Shown: one piece after another, positions 7,784 through 16,829 of the stretch
Position numbering within the stretch: position 1 is the first letter of the stretch
Layout of the letters: the number at the start of each line of letters is the position of its first letter
Virus record (IMG/VR): IMGVR_UViG_3300020439_000022
Coordinates: 1-39,721 of that record
Length of the DNA stretch: 39,721 bases
Source: a virus
Direction: 5' to 3' (one strand)
Translations under genes and position numbers: made by a program
The notes under the pieces: generated by a model
Databases searched by the model: none
Told to the model about the DNA's origin: nothing
What the model saw: the letters and a program-made list of their open reading frames with translations, nothing else

Positions 7784-8438
7784 GAGAAATTATCCTGCAA
7801 TTGCACAAATAGACGTAGACTTAGATTACAACTTAATCGAAGACTTTCTGTGGGAAAACTATGATAGATGGCAAAACAATTTTGAGGCACATAAAGGATT
7901 AGCAGTCGCTAGTAATAACATAGCAGACGAAACATATAAACACGTTCAACACTTTCACCTAACAGAATGTAAGAAAGAAGAAGATTTAGGTGATGCTACT
8001 GAATACACTACAAAAGATAAACTGAGGCGCAATATTCCATTTACAATGGATGAGCATAATTGGGACGAACCCGTAGATTTTTACAAGGGCTCTACGCTAC
8101 AGTCACATTTAAACGGAGCATTCCAAGATAAATTGATACGGGTTCGTTATTCTCGTATGTTTCCCAATGGTTTCGTCCCACCTCATATAGATTACAATAC
8201 AACATACGCAATGCGTTTTATTATTCCTATATCAGGTAATAATGGTGTTGAAAATCATTTCTGGTATAATGGAGAACACAAAGTAGTTGAAATGGAAGAG
8301 AAGAAATGTTATTTTCTTAATATAGGATATAAACACGCAGTATATCACAAGGGACAAAGTATTAGACATTATTTAATGGGCTCTATTGCTGGGCAAAGAG
8401 ATTTTGAATGTATAAGATTAAAACAAGACAACAACTAG
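7767..8438 (+). CDS. Aspartyl/asparaginyl beta-hydroxylase-like 2OG-Fe(II) oxygenase
   Basis: 223 residues. The C-terminal half has the iron facial triad pattern: PHIDYN (His140, Asp142), then YKHAVYH (His190) and SIRHYL (Arg200, likely for 2-oxoglutarate). The spacing and flanking residues fit the Asp/Asn beta-hydroxylase cupin family, which hydroxylates aspartate or asparagine side chains. The N-terminal 100 residues are not recognised. The gene starts inside the end of the desaturase gene (17-base overlap). A related protein lies at 18548-19027, so two such enzymes frame the cassette. The substrate is unknown. Confidence 0.75.
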   Translation: MLKYNKRNYPAIAQIDVDLDYNLIEDFLWENYDRWQNNFEAHKGLAVASNNIADETYKHVQHFHLTECKKEEDLGDATEYTTKDKLRRNIPFTMDEHNWDEPVDFYKGSTLQSHLNGAFQDKLIRVRYSRMFPNGFVPPHIDYNTTYAMRFIIPISGNNGVENHFWYNGEHKVVEMEEKKCYFLNIGYKHAVYHKGQSIRHYLMGSIAGQRDFECIRLKQDNN

Positions 8439-8986
8439 AAGATGAAAATGCTTTAGGTAGCATTGACATTATTATTAACCAAGCATACGCAGAAGGCAAC
8501 GGCGAAACCTTCGACAACAAGTATCACCCATACAATACACCAGGTGAAACATTAGTTCTTTTTTGGCACGGACAACCTGCAGGTATTGCACACTTAGAAC
8601 CTAGTCATTATACAGGCGACGAAGATATAGCAATCAGAGCTTGTCGTTATCACATACTAAAAAAATTTAGAAACAATCAATTAGGATTTGTGTTGTTGCC
8701 TGAACTAATGAAACATTCAAAGAAACTAGGTTATAAAGTTATGTGGTGGAGTCTACACGAAAGTAATGTAGCATTAAACAATGCCTATCAAGGCAAAAGA
8801 AGAACAATACAGTCTAAAAAGTTATGGAACAATACTTATGACGAGGACTTCTGGCAAAAAATTATATTTGACGAACGTTATAAATTTATGGTGGATGAAA
8901 ATGCACCACACTATTTACAGAACGTTTATTGGATAGATTTAACAGACGAAGGATATGATTGGCAACCTAAAAAAGGAATGGTATGA
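8408..8986 (+). CDS. GNAT-like acyltransferase
   Basis: 192 residues. The middle section (GETLVLFWHGQPAGIAHLEP, then FRNNQLGFVLLPELMKHSKKLGYKVMWW and NVALNNAYQGK) follows the beta4-alpha3-beta5 layout of GNAT N-acetyltransferases, including the typical crossover from strand to long helix and a late helix carrying Asn and Tyr. The acetyl-CoA loop is degenerate, so assignment rests on overall pattern. GNATs acetylate amines on proteins, sugars or small molecules; the substrate is unknown. It overlaps the upstream gene by 31 bases and the downstream one by four. Confidence 0.55.
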   Translation: MYKIKTRQQLEDENALGSIDIIINQAYAEGNGETFDNKYHPYNTPGETLVLFWHGQPAGIAHLEPSHYTGDEDIAIRACRYHILKKFRNNQLGFVLLPELMKHSKKLGYKVMWWSLHESNVALNNAYQGKRRTIQSKKLWNNTYDEDFWQKIIFDERYKFMVDENAPHYLQNVYWIDLTDEGYDWQPKKGMV

Positions 8987-9681
8987 GATTTCAAGAAGAT
9001 ACAGTTTTAAAATGGATGAGCTTGGTAAGAAAACACCCAGATGCTCTTGAAGCGTTTTGGCCTAGTCAAGTACAAAGTAAGACTTGGTTGTGTGAAGTTA
9101 TGGGAGAATATTTAGCACAAGAAGGCTCTTCAGGTTGGTATGAACCACAAAGCTGTATTATATTTGGATCTTGGTATGGTGTGTTAGCAGATATGTTGGA
9201 AATACCTAAAACCATATGTGTTGATATAGATCCTAAATATTTAGAGTGGTGTAATACTCCTGATTTGAATTGGAAGGCTAAGGACTTTCATCTTTCTAAT
9301 AAACACTATCCAACAGAACAATGCAGTTTAGATGATTATGTGTATTCTGAAGATTTGCCAAATCCTGACGTTGTAATCAATACAATTTGTGAACACATAA
9401 CACAAGCACAATATGACAAATGGTATGATAATATACCTGAGGGCACCTATGTTATTATACAAGGAAACAATGATTTTTCTCACAAAGATCATATTAGAGC
9501 TAACAATTCATTAGAAGAGTTTCTTAATAATAATCATGCAATACATACAATATATCAAGGACAATTAGAATACGAAGGTCCTTGGGATATGAAAAACGAT
9601 AAACCTACATACTTTACAAGATATATGGCAATCACTAAAAAAGGAAAATATGTAGGTGAAGATATAGGTAATATAAAATGA
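8983..9681 (+). CDS. SAM-dependent methyltransferase-like protein
   Basis: 232 residues with a class I Rossmann methyltransferase layout: a glycine motif FGSWYG at residues 61-66, an acidic end of strand 2 (VDID, Asp81 and Asp83), and a motif-IV-like strand near PDVVINTICEHI. The glycine loop is shorter than usual (GSWYG), as is common in phage members of this class. It probably binds S-adenosylmethionine and methylates a product of the neighbouring oxygenases or radical SAM enzymes. It overlaps both neighbours by four bases (ATGA). Confidence 0.6.
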   Translation: MRFQEDTVLKWMSLVRKHPDALEAFWPSQVQSKTWLCEVMGEYLAQEGSSGWYEPQSCIIFGSWYGVLADMLEIPKTICVDIDPKYLEWCNTPDLNWKAKDFHLSNKHYPTEQCSLDDYVYSEDLPNPDVVINTICEHITQAQYDKWYDNIPEGTYVIIQGNNDFSHKDHIRANNSLEEFLNNNHAIHTIYQGQLEYEGPWDMKNDKPTYFTRYMAITKKGKYVGEDIGNIK

Positions 9682-10232
9682 ACTATAGACAAGTAGACAT
9701 AAAATATCCTGTATGGAAAGTTACGGATTTTTATCTACAAAATACAAACTTTATAGAGAAACATATTTACAATCAAGGCTCCTCACACGACCATCTAAGA
9801 ATAAGCTGTGCATACAATGAAAACTTTTATTTAAATTGGGACGCCAATACAAGAAAGTTACAATACTATATAAGAAACGAGATAAGTAAAATAGAAGAAG
9901 TTAGACAAATGTGGATGAATAATTTGTCTAAATTTGTTTGGCCTTCATTTAAAGAAACAGGAGAAGTGTTACAGGATAAAGAAGGTTTTAAGATGTCACC
10001 ACATATAGACAATAGATTTATATTTGGTGTTTTAATAATTAATTTACAAGATAACCCTGCAGGCTCAGGGACAAACTTTATTGATATGGATTGGGAAGGA
10101 CCTACAGAAAAAGGTACAGGAGTATTCATGTTAAATAATTGGAATACAAGACACAGTATTACAAATCTTGGACCAGGGACTAGAACTATTGGATACCAAA
10201 CGATCCATATTAGAAGTATAAATGACAGATAA
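9678..10232 (+). CDS. 2OG-Fe(II) oxygenase
   Basis: 184 residues. The iron and 2-oxoglutarate ligands are recognisable: SPHIDN (His109, Asp111), NTRHSITN (His159) and GTRTIGY (Arg169), the HxD...H...R signature of 2OG-Fe(II) dioxygenases. These hydroxylate or otherwise oxidise substrates using O2. The gene lies directly ahead of the three radical SAM genes, and its end overlaps the first of them by 11 bases, suggesting a shared pathway. The substrate is unknown. Confidence 0.75.
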   Translation: MNYRQVDIKYPVWKVTDFYLQNTNFIEKHIYNQGSSHDHLRISCAYNENFYLNWDANTRKLQYYIRNEISKIEEVRQMWMNNLSKFVWPSFKETGEVLQDKEGFKMSPHIDNRFIFGVLIINLQDNPAGSGTNFIDMDWEGPTEKGTGVFMLNNWNTRHSITNLGPGTRTIGYQTIHIRSINDR

Positions 10233-11676
10233 AATAAAAGTAGTAGAACTGAACGAAGACATTCGAGGAGACAAAGTTACAGCAGACTTAGAAGGCGCGT
10301 ATCAATCAGTCTATTTTAATGATACAAAAGAAATGGGCGAGGCACTCAATAAAGTTTCTCCCTCATTTTGTTTAGCAAAATGGTTCAATGTTAGTGTACA
10401 TATACCCACAGGCAGAACGCATTCTTGTTATCACCCACCAACACATAAAGTTCCTTTAGATGAATTGGCAGCAGATCCTGGTGCTTTACATAATACAAAA
10501 CACAAAAAGAAACAACGTGCAATGATGTTAAATGGCGAGAGACCTAAAGAGTGTTCTTTTTGTTGGGACATTGAGGACGGAGGCAATATTTCAGATAGGC
10601 CTTATAGAAGTTTTGATGTAAATGAAGAAGGTATTATAGCAGAAGCAATTAAATACGGTTCTGACGGCAATCCTGCACCTAAATATTTAGAAGTTAATTT
10701 TAACCAAGCATGTAATTTTAAATGCACATATTGTAGTCCACATTTATCTACAGAATGGCATAAAGAAATAAGAAAACACGGTCCTTACAAACTAGAAACA
10801 GGTACGCATAACGACAGTGCTTGGATGGAATCAGGAGAGCATATGCCTAATAACAGGCCTGACAATCCATATCTTACAGCTTTCTGGAGATGGTTTCCTA
10901 GTGTATATGATAACTTACAAACATTTCGTATGACAGGTGGCGAACCATTAATGGATAAAAATACATTTAAAATATTTGATTATGTAAAAAAGAATCCTAG
11001 TGAGAAACTTCATTTAAGTATTACAAGTAATTGCAATCCACCTAAACAAGAATTGTGGGATAGATTTATGACAGACTTAAAAGAGATAACAGATAAAGAT
11101 GCAATAGATCACTTTATGTTATTTTGTAGTTTGGATTCATGGGGACCACAAGCAGAGTATATAAGATCAGGTTTACATTTTGATACTTTATATAATAATG
11201 TCAGAAGATTTTTATTAGAAAGTAATAAACACAGTCTAACCTTTATATCTACAATGAATGTTTTATCATTACCAGGTTGGATGGATTATGTAACTAATAT
11301 ATTGGCTCTGAGAAAGGAAATAAATACTGATAGACAACTTATATGGTTTGATACACCAATGTTACATGACCCTAAATGGATGTCATTAAAATTGGCAACA
11401 CCTGAGATGTTACAACCTTTATTAGACAGTATTGTCTTTATGGAGGAAAATAAGGAAACACAATCTAATAGATTTAAAGGTTTCAAAGATTATGAAATAG
11501 ATAAAATTCGTAGATTGTATGATTGGGCAAAGGAACCTTTTGAGCCTAATTTAGAAAAACAAATTAAAAGGAATTTTATACAATATTTTAACGAGAAGGA
11601 TAGAAGGCAAGGAACAAATTTAAGAAAAACTTTTCCAGAGTACAGAACTTTTATTAATGAATGTGAGAAATCATGA
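10222..11676 (+). CDS. Radical SAM protein, first of three tandem paralogues
   Basis: 484 residues. The radical SAM core begins at ACNFKCTYC (Cys164, Cys168, Cys171) and continues with the SAM-binding MTGGEPL. Ahead of the core is a domain shared by all three paralogues with four conserved cysteines (Cys50, Cys69, Cys111, Cys114; signature SCYHPP and CSFCW), a likely auxiliary Fe-S site of the twitch/SPASM type but placed at the N terminus. The C terminus carries a shared DRRQGTNLRKTFPEY motif. Such enzymes start radical chemistry on peptides, sugars or nucleosides. It would be cytoplasmic and oxygen-sensitive. The following gene overlaps it by four bases. Confidence 0.85.
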   Translation: MTDKIKVVELNEDIRGDKVTADLEGAYQSVYFNDTKEMGEALNKVSPSFCLAKWFNVSVHIPTGRTHSCYHPPTHKVPLDELAADPGALHNTKHKKKQRAMMLNGERPKECSFCWDIEDGGNISDRPYRSFDVNEEGIIAEAIKYGSDGNPAPKYLEVNFNQACNFKCTYCSPHLSTEWHKEIRKHGPYKLETGTHNDSAWMESGEHMPNNRPDNPYLTAFWRWFPSVYDNLQTFRMTGGEPLMDKNTFKIFDYVKKNPSEKLHLSITSNCNPPKQELWDRFMTDLKEITDKDAIDHFMLFCSLDSWGPQAEYIRSGLHFDTLYNNVRRFLLESNKHSLTFISTMNVLSLPGWMDYVTNILALRKEINTDRQLIWFDTPMLHDPKWMSLKLATPEMLQPLLDSIVFMEENKETQSNRFKGFKDYEIDKIRRLYDWAKEPFEPNLEKQIKRNFIQYFNEKDRRQGTNLRKTFPEYRTFINECEKS

Positions 11677-13208
11677 GCAACAACACTGATACAGAACTAC
11701 ACAAATATAAATTTAATTTTATAGACAAAATAAGCCCTTCATATTGTGGCGCTAAATGGTATAACGCTACTATATGGTTGGGACATGGACAGACAACTAG
11801 CTGTCACCACCCACCCTCACATGCTATAGATTTAGAAGAGATAAAAACAAATCCTTCTGCTATACACAATACAAAGCATAAAAAAGAAATGCGTAAGATG
11901 ATGCTTAACGGTGTTCGTCCTAATGAATGTGAGTATTGTTGGAAAGTAGAAGATATGGGTAAAGATCATATCTCAGATAGAGTTATGAAAACAATTACCT
12001 TTTCTAAAGAGGATAATTTAAAAGCAGCCGACATGACAGGCGATGAAGACGTTACACTAAAAACATTAGAAATAAGTTTTGATAGAACTTGTAATTTTGC
12101 CTGTTCTTATTGTAATCCTTCTTTTAGTTCTACATGGGTCAAAGACATTAAGAAATATGGCGGTTACAGAAATATTGTAAGTGATGGCAGAGGACACTTT
12201 GTTACAGACGCACCCTGGGCTAAAAATGCAGCAGATAAAGAAGAAGAGAATCCGTACATACAAGCATTTTGGAAATGGTGGGAATCAGACTTACAACATA
12301 GTTTACAGGAAATAAGAATTACAGGCGGTGAACCGTTGATGGCGGCATCTGTTTGGAAATTATTTGATTGGTTTAAAGATAATCCCGATAAAGGTAAAAA
12401 ATTAAAATATGCTATCAATTCAAATTTAGTTCCTAAGAAAAAACTTATGGATAGATTAATTGAATACAGTCATCATGTTCCGCAGTTAGACATTTATACA
12501 AGTAATGAAGCCGTAGGAGCTCATTCAGAGTATATTAGAGATGGTATGATATACAAGCAGTGGAAAGAAAATGTTATACGATTAATTACAGAAGGAAATG
12601 TAAATCAAATTATTTGCATGGGTACAATTAATAGTCTTTGTTTAGCAAGTCTTACAGAGTTTTTAGATGAGCAAATAGATATTAAGAGAAAATACGGAAG
12701 GCAATATCTAACAATATCACTAAACATATTAAGGTTCCCTAGTTTTCAGGCAGCAGCAATTTTGCCTGTAGAAATAAAAACGTATTACAAGGAAAAATTA
12801 GAGAAGTGGTTGGAACCACTAAAAGCAAATCGTTGGGAAGATAAAGATCCTAATGGAATAGCAATACTTAGTGATTGGGAAATAGCACAGGTAGAAAGAT
12901 TAATTGATTACTTAGATATTGTTAAAACACCTCATCAACAGACAGCAGAAACAGATAAGTTATATAATGATTTCAAACAATTTTATACACAATACGATGT
13001 AAGACGAGGTAAAAATTTTAGAGAAACATTCCCACAAAGATTCGTAGATTTCTTTGATAGTATTAAAACAATGGAAGTTATTCCTACAGTTCAACAAATT
13101 GTAGAACAGGATTTACCTGCACCAATTCGTAAAGATGAAATAGAATCAGGTGTTGAACTAGATGAATTTAAAAAAGGTGGCGGTTATATATCTGAGGAAC
13201 TAAAATAA
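11673..13208 (+). CDS. Radical SAM protein, second tandem paralogue
   Basis: 511 residues, same architecture as its neighbours: N-terminal Cys25, Cys44 (TSCHHPP), Cys86 and Cys89 (CEYCW); radical SAM motif TCNFACSYC (Cys140, Cys144, Cys147); SAM-binding ITGGEPL; and C-terminal DVRRGKNFRETFP. A C-terminal extension of about 45 residues (after IKTMEVIP) is absent from the other two and is rich in Glu, Pro and Gly. The shared FSSTW right after the cluster motif is also in the third paralogue, so copies two and three are probably closest. Substrate unknown; possibly each copy acts on a different site of one product. Confidence 0.85.
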   Translation: MSNNTDTELHKYKFNFIDKISPSYCGAKWYNATIWLGHGQTTSCHHPPSHAIDLEEIKTNPSAIHNTKHKKEMRKMMLNGVRPNECEYCWKVEDMGKDHISDRVMKTITFSKEDNLKAADMTGDEDVTLKTLEISFDRTCNFACSYCNPSFSSTWVKDIKKYGGYRNIVSDGRGHFVTDAPWAKNAADKEEENPYIQAFWKWWESDLQHSLQEIRITGGEPLMAASVWKLFDWFKDNPDKGKKLKYAINSNLVPKKKLMDRLIEYSHHVPQLDIYTSNEAVGAHSEYIRDGMIYKQWKENVIRLITEGNVNQIICMGTINSLCLASLTEFLDEQIDIKRKYGRQYLTISLNILRFPSFQAAAILPVEIKTYYKEKLEKWLEPLKANRWEDKDPNGIAILSDWEIAQVERLIDYLDIVKTPHQQTAETDKLYNDFKQFYTQYDVRRGKNFRETFPQRFVDFFDSIKTMEVIPTVQQIVEQDLPAPIRKDEIESGVELDEFKKGGGYISEELK

Positions 13209-14590
13209 TGGCAATGCTACATGGCCTAGATCCGAAGATGTTTAAAAAACATCACTTGGATAAAATTTCATCTTCATTTTGTTTAGCAAAATGGTATGAA
13301 GCAACCATGTGGTTATATATGGGCGAGACAGCATCTTGTCATCACAATCCAACACACGGTATAGAATTAGATCCTAACGATTTACGTTCTTTACATAACA
13401 CCAAAGAAAAAATACACGAACGCCACAGTATGTTAAAAGGTAGGCAACCTGCAGGTTGTAACTATTGTTGGAATGCAGAGAAGTTTGGCCAAACAAGTGA
13501 TAGAATGATGAAGTCTAGATCTTACGATACAAACTTAATAGCAACAGACATTCCAGATAAAGTTACACCATTAAGATTAGAAATAGCATTCAGTAGAACT
13601 TGTAACTTAGCTTGCGCTTATTGTGGACCTCAATTTAGTTCTACATGGGCTAATGATATTAAGAAACATGGTTCATACGATCTAAAAGTTAATAGAAGAT
13701 TTAATGCTGATATAAAAGACAAGCTCATAAAAGATGAAGAAAATCCTTATGTTGATGCTTTTTTAGAATGGTGGCCCGAACTTTCTAAGACATTACAAAT
13801 TATTAGATTCACAGGAGGTGAACCTTTACTACATATTCCTTTCTGGGAGTTTATGGATATGTTAGATAAAGAAAGAACATATAGAGGAAATTTATTTGTA
13901 AACTCTAATTTAATTCATCACAAAGGACAAGTAGAAAAATTTATTGAGCAAACAAAATTTTTGTGGGATAAACAAAGTAAAGACGTAGATAGAAATTCTT
14001 TTATGGGAAACAAAGTTGAAATACATACAAGCTGTGAAAGTAATATGGCACAGGCGGAATTTACAAGAGATGGTTTCGACGGTGAATTATGGATGAAAAA
14101 TGTTCGTACAGTTTTAGATACAAGTGATATTGCATTGACGATAACCACTGCTATTAATAATATGTCTTGTTGGTCATATATAGATTATTTAAAGATGATA
14201 GAAAGTTTAAGAGCAGAATATGGAAATCATAGAGTTAGATTAAATGCTAATAGAGTATTGCATCCAGAATTTCACCAAGTACAACTTATTCCTAAAGAGT
14301 ACAGAGAACAACTAGGAAAAGAAGTAGAAGAATTTATGGAAGTACAAAAACATTTAGGTGACTCTGTTTCTAAAAATCAAATAAAAAACTTTATAAGTTT
14401 TATGTATGATAGTTATTTTGAATCTGCTATTGCTAAACAATATCACATAGCGCAAGATGATGTTGAAAAAGATATGATTAAATTTTTAGATCAATATTTA
14501 GTAAGAAGAAACAAAACAATGGACGGATTGGATCCAAGATATATCGAATGGATAAATACAGTACGGGAAAAATATAATGGCAACGCTTAG
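13208..14590 (+). CDS. Radical SAM protein, third tandem paralogue
   Basis: 460 residues. N-terminal cysteines Cys25, Cys44 (ASCHHNP), Cys84 and Cys87 (CNYCW); radical SAM motif TCNLACAYC (Cys132, Cys136, Cys139) followed by GPQFSSTW; SAM-binding FTGGEPL; and a weaker C-terminal LVRRNKTMDGLDPRY in place of the RRG..FRETFP motif. All cluster ligands are kept, so it is probably active. The start overlaps the stop of the second copy by one base, and the end overlaps the SGNH-like gene by 14 bases. Confidence 0.85.
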   Translation: MAMLHGLDPKMFKKHHLDKISSSFCLAKWYEATMWLYMGETASCHHNPTHGIELDPNDLRSLHNTKEKIHERHSMLKGRQPAGCNYCWNAEKFGQTSDRMMKSRSYDTNLIATDIPDKVTPLRLEIAFSRTCNLACAYCGPQFSSTWANDIKKHGSYDLKVNRRFNADIKDKLIKDEENPYVDAFLEWWPELSKTLQIIRFTGGEPLLHIPFWEFMDMLDKERTYRGNLFVNSNLIHHKGQVEKFIEQTKFLWDKQSKDVDRNSFMGNKVEIHTSCESNMAQAEFTRDGFDGELWMKNVRTVLDTSDIALTITTAINNMSCWSYIDYLKMIESLRAEYGNHRVRLNANRVLHPEFHQVQLIPKEYREQLGKEVEEFMEVQKHLGDSVSKNQIKNFISFMYDSYFESAIAKQYHIAQDDVEKDMIKFLDQYLVRRNKTMDGLDPRYIEWINTVREKYNGNA

Positions 14591-15737
14591 AGGCGGCGGT
14601 AAAGAAGGACACAAGTATAACGGAAAAATGATTAGTTTCGGTTGTTCTGTGACTGCAGGTTCTGAACTAGAAATAGCAAACAAGTTATTTGATGGCGATA
14701 ACAAAGCTAGATATGAATGTTCCAAAAAACACAGATACGAAAGCTCATTAGTTGACTCTTTTAAGTATTGGAAAAATGTCTACGCAAAAATTGAAGACTG
14801 GAGTCCCATAGTATGGGAAGATGTTGAGTGGCAATATTGGGGCATACATAGCGGGTTCCCACAAATGGTTGCAGACCATTATAATTTTGAACATGAAAAC
14901 TATGCAACACCGGGTGCAGGTCCTATGTGGAATATTTACAGAGCTATGGAGTTAATACACAAAGAAAAAATTCAAGCAAACAATGTAATATTATTTGGAA
15001 TACCACATTCTGCTAGACAACATTATTATATAAAAGAAAGGCACATACATTCACCAAATCAAATACAATCTCATAATGAGTTTTTTCTTGCTAAGAATGA
15101 TGTAGAAAAAACTGTACATTATGTTCCTACATTACAACCAAGAAATGTACATGAAGAAGGATTAAGAAAAATATGGAATAATCCTTATAACGAATATGAA
15201 AGATTAATACACGGTTTATATGGTTTGTTTAGTCTTTGTAGGTTAAAAAATATTAGAATATTTTTCTATGGAACAACTGACCATGGAAAATTATTTACAA
15301 AAATACCAATGCACGAAACATTGCAAGAGTTTTTACAAAAAGCACACCCAACAACAAAGATAGAATATTCACCAATAGAACATTTAAAAAACGGAATACG
15401 AGCACCCGATTACGAAGAAGTTAGGGAGCAAATTATAACACTATGTTCTATGGCAGAAGAAATGAGTGAGTATTGCTTATATAAAACAGATAAAAGAAAG
15501 AAATATCCAGATAAAGATGATGTACTCGTAAATATTGACCATTACAACGTTTTGCATTGGTTGGAACAGGATACAAATTCTAGAACTAAATGGATTCATA
15601 CTGATATGCCTGAAAAACAAATCAGAAATTATGAAGAGTTCGAAGCAGGATTTTACAATCCTTATGGACATCCAAATTTTAAAGGACATAGATTAATTGC
15701 AGATGCAATGATACATGCACTACGAGGTAAACTATGA
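14577..15737 (+). CDS. SGNH/GDSL-hydrolase-like protein
   Basis: 386 residues. Near the N terminus is ISFGCSVTAGSE, matching block I of SGNH hydrolases with the candidate nucleophile serine in GCS. A middle block NVILFGIPHSARQ and a C-terminal NPYGHPNFKGHRLIADAM carry candidate Asn and His residues of blocks III and V. SGNH enzymes remove or transfer acyl groups on sugars, lipids or peptides. The usual DxxH is not clean here, so a non-hydrolytic or acyltransfer role is possible. It is paralogous to the next gene, with which it overlaps by four bases. Confidence 0.6.
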   Translation: MATLRGGGKEGHKYNGKMISFGCSVTAGSELEIANKLFDGDNKARYECSKKHRYESSLVDSFKYWKNVYAKIEDWSPIVWEDVEWQYWGIHSGFPQMVADHYNFEHENYATPGAGPMWNIYRAMELIHKEKIQANNVILFGIPHSARQHYYIKERHIHSPNQIQSHNEFFLAKNDVEKTVHYVPTLQPRNVHEEGLRKIWNNPYNEYERLIHGLYGLFSLCRLKNIRIFFYGTTDHGKLFTKIPMHETLQEFLQKAHPTTKIEYSPIEHLKNGIRAPDYEEVREQIITLCSMAEEMSEYCLYKTDKRKKYPDKDDVLVNIDHYNVLHWLEQDTNSRTKWIHTDMPEKQIRNYEEFEAGFYNPYGHPNFKGHRLIADAMIHALRGKL

Positions 15738-16717
15738 AAAAATTATTTGGATTTGGTTGTTCCTTTCCAGCAGGTAGTGAAATACTTCTTGAGGAACTTT
15801 ACCCAGACAGAGCAGAACTCTGGAGTCTAAAAGACAAGTATATGTCAGAGAGTCAAATATACAAAGAACATTTTGGTATAGATGAAGAGTTTCTAGGACC
15901 AAAGACTACAGAAGTTATGAGAAAAGGAAAATATAAAGGATACCTTTCACATCTTGCATACGAGTTTAATATGGAACTTTTCAATTATTCTGAACCAGGA
16001 CACGGACCAGAATATTCATCAAGGCAAGCAATAGAATTAATTTATAGAGATGTTATAAAGAAAGGTGATACAATATTATTTGGAATAAGTGCACAAACTA
16101 GAATGACGTATGCTTTACCAAGAGTTCCTTATTGGAGAAAAATATTACCTACAGCTCCAAGAAACGGTGCAAAATTTGATATGGCATATTTAGATCAGTG
16201 GTGTATGAGCGATTATAATGTAGTAAAAAGATTAATACATAATTTATCAAGTTTACTTAATTTATGTAAAGCAAAAGGTATAACTATATGGTTCTATGGC
16301 ACAGTGGTTTCTCCAGGCATATTTACTGAAACATATTATTTTGAAAAATTATTTGAAAAAGAGTATGGCTATAATAATATACAAAAACTTCCTAGATCTG
16401 GAGATCCTAAATACGGTGAAACAATGGTAACAGAAGTATATGACAGTTTACAAGATTTAAAAATTATGAGGGACGAAATATGTGAACATATATTATCAGT
16501 TAATAATAAGTTCAATATATTTGATTACTTAAAGGATTATGATCCTAATGCTAAGTTACAATGGGAAGTAGAAGGAGATGATTGGGAGTCATATTATAAT
16601 AATGAAGACTTTTCAAAATATAATAATCCTTTTGGACATTTTTCAAAATTAGGAAATAGTGCTGTATATACTACAATGGCAAAATTATTAGAGGAGAAAG
16701 GTTATGTCAGAAGATAA
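15734..16717 (+). CDS. SGNH/GDSL-hydrolase-like protein, paralogue of the preceding gene
   Basis: 327 residues. It starts MKKLFGFGCSFPAGSE, again a block-I-like motif with GCS, then TILFGISAQTR and a C-terminal NNPFGHFSKLGNSAVYTTMA that aligns with NPYGHPNFKGHRLIADAM of the upstream gene. The second histidine of that block (GH) is replaced by GN, so catalytic details may differ. Tandem duplication within the cassette parallels the radical SAM triplication. The last codons overlap a small acidic ORF whose ribosome site (GGAGAAAGG) is inside this gene. Confidence 0.6.
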   Translation: MKKLFGFGCSFPAGSEILLEELYPDRAELWSLKDKYMSESQIYKEHFGIDEEFLGPKTTEVMRKGKYKGYLSHLAYEFNMELFNYSEPGHGPEYSSRQAIELIYRDVIKKGDTILFGISAQTRMTYALPRVPYWRKILPTAPRNGAKFDMAYLDQWCMSDYNVVKRLIHNLSSLLNLCKAKGITIWFYGTVVSPGIFTETYYFEKLFEKEYGYNNIQKLPRSGDPKYGETMVTEVYDSLQDLKIMRDEICEHILSVNNKFNIFDYLKDYDPNAKLQWEVEGDDWESYYNNEDFSKYNNPFGHFSKLGNSAVYTTMAKLLEEKGYVRR

Positions 16718-16829
16718 GAAAAAGAAGGAAGAGGAAAAAGAAGAAGAATTTCCTGTAGAGTTTGACGATAAAGAATGGGAAGAAAAACTTAAAAAGATGA
16801 GAGAGGAAGATCCGTTTATCTATGATTAG
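16704..16829 (+). CDS. Small acidic/basic peptide bridging two cassette genes (41 residues)
   Basis: ATG 16704 to TAG 16827-16829. It overlaps the upstream SGNH-like gene by 14 bases and the carbamoyltransferase start by 8, and has a strong ribosome site GGAGAAAGG ahead of it, so it fills an otherwise empty gap in a tightly packed operon. The product is highly charged (Lys/Glu runs), with a short hydrophobic motif FPVEFDD and a C terminus ending EEDPFIYD. No known domain. It could be an adaptor for its neighbours or a substrate peptide of the cassette enzymes; both are speculation. Confidence 0.6.
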   Translation: MSEDKKKKEEEKEEEFPVEFDDKEWEEKLKKMREEDPFIYD

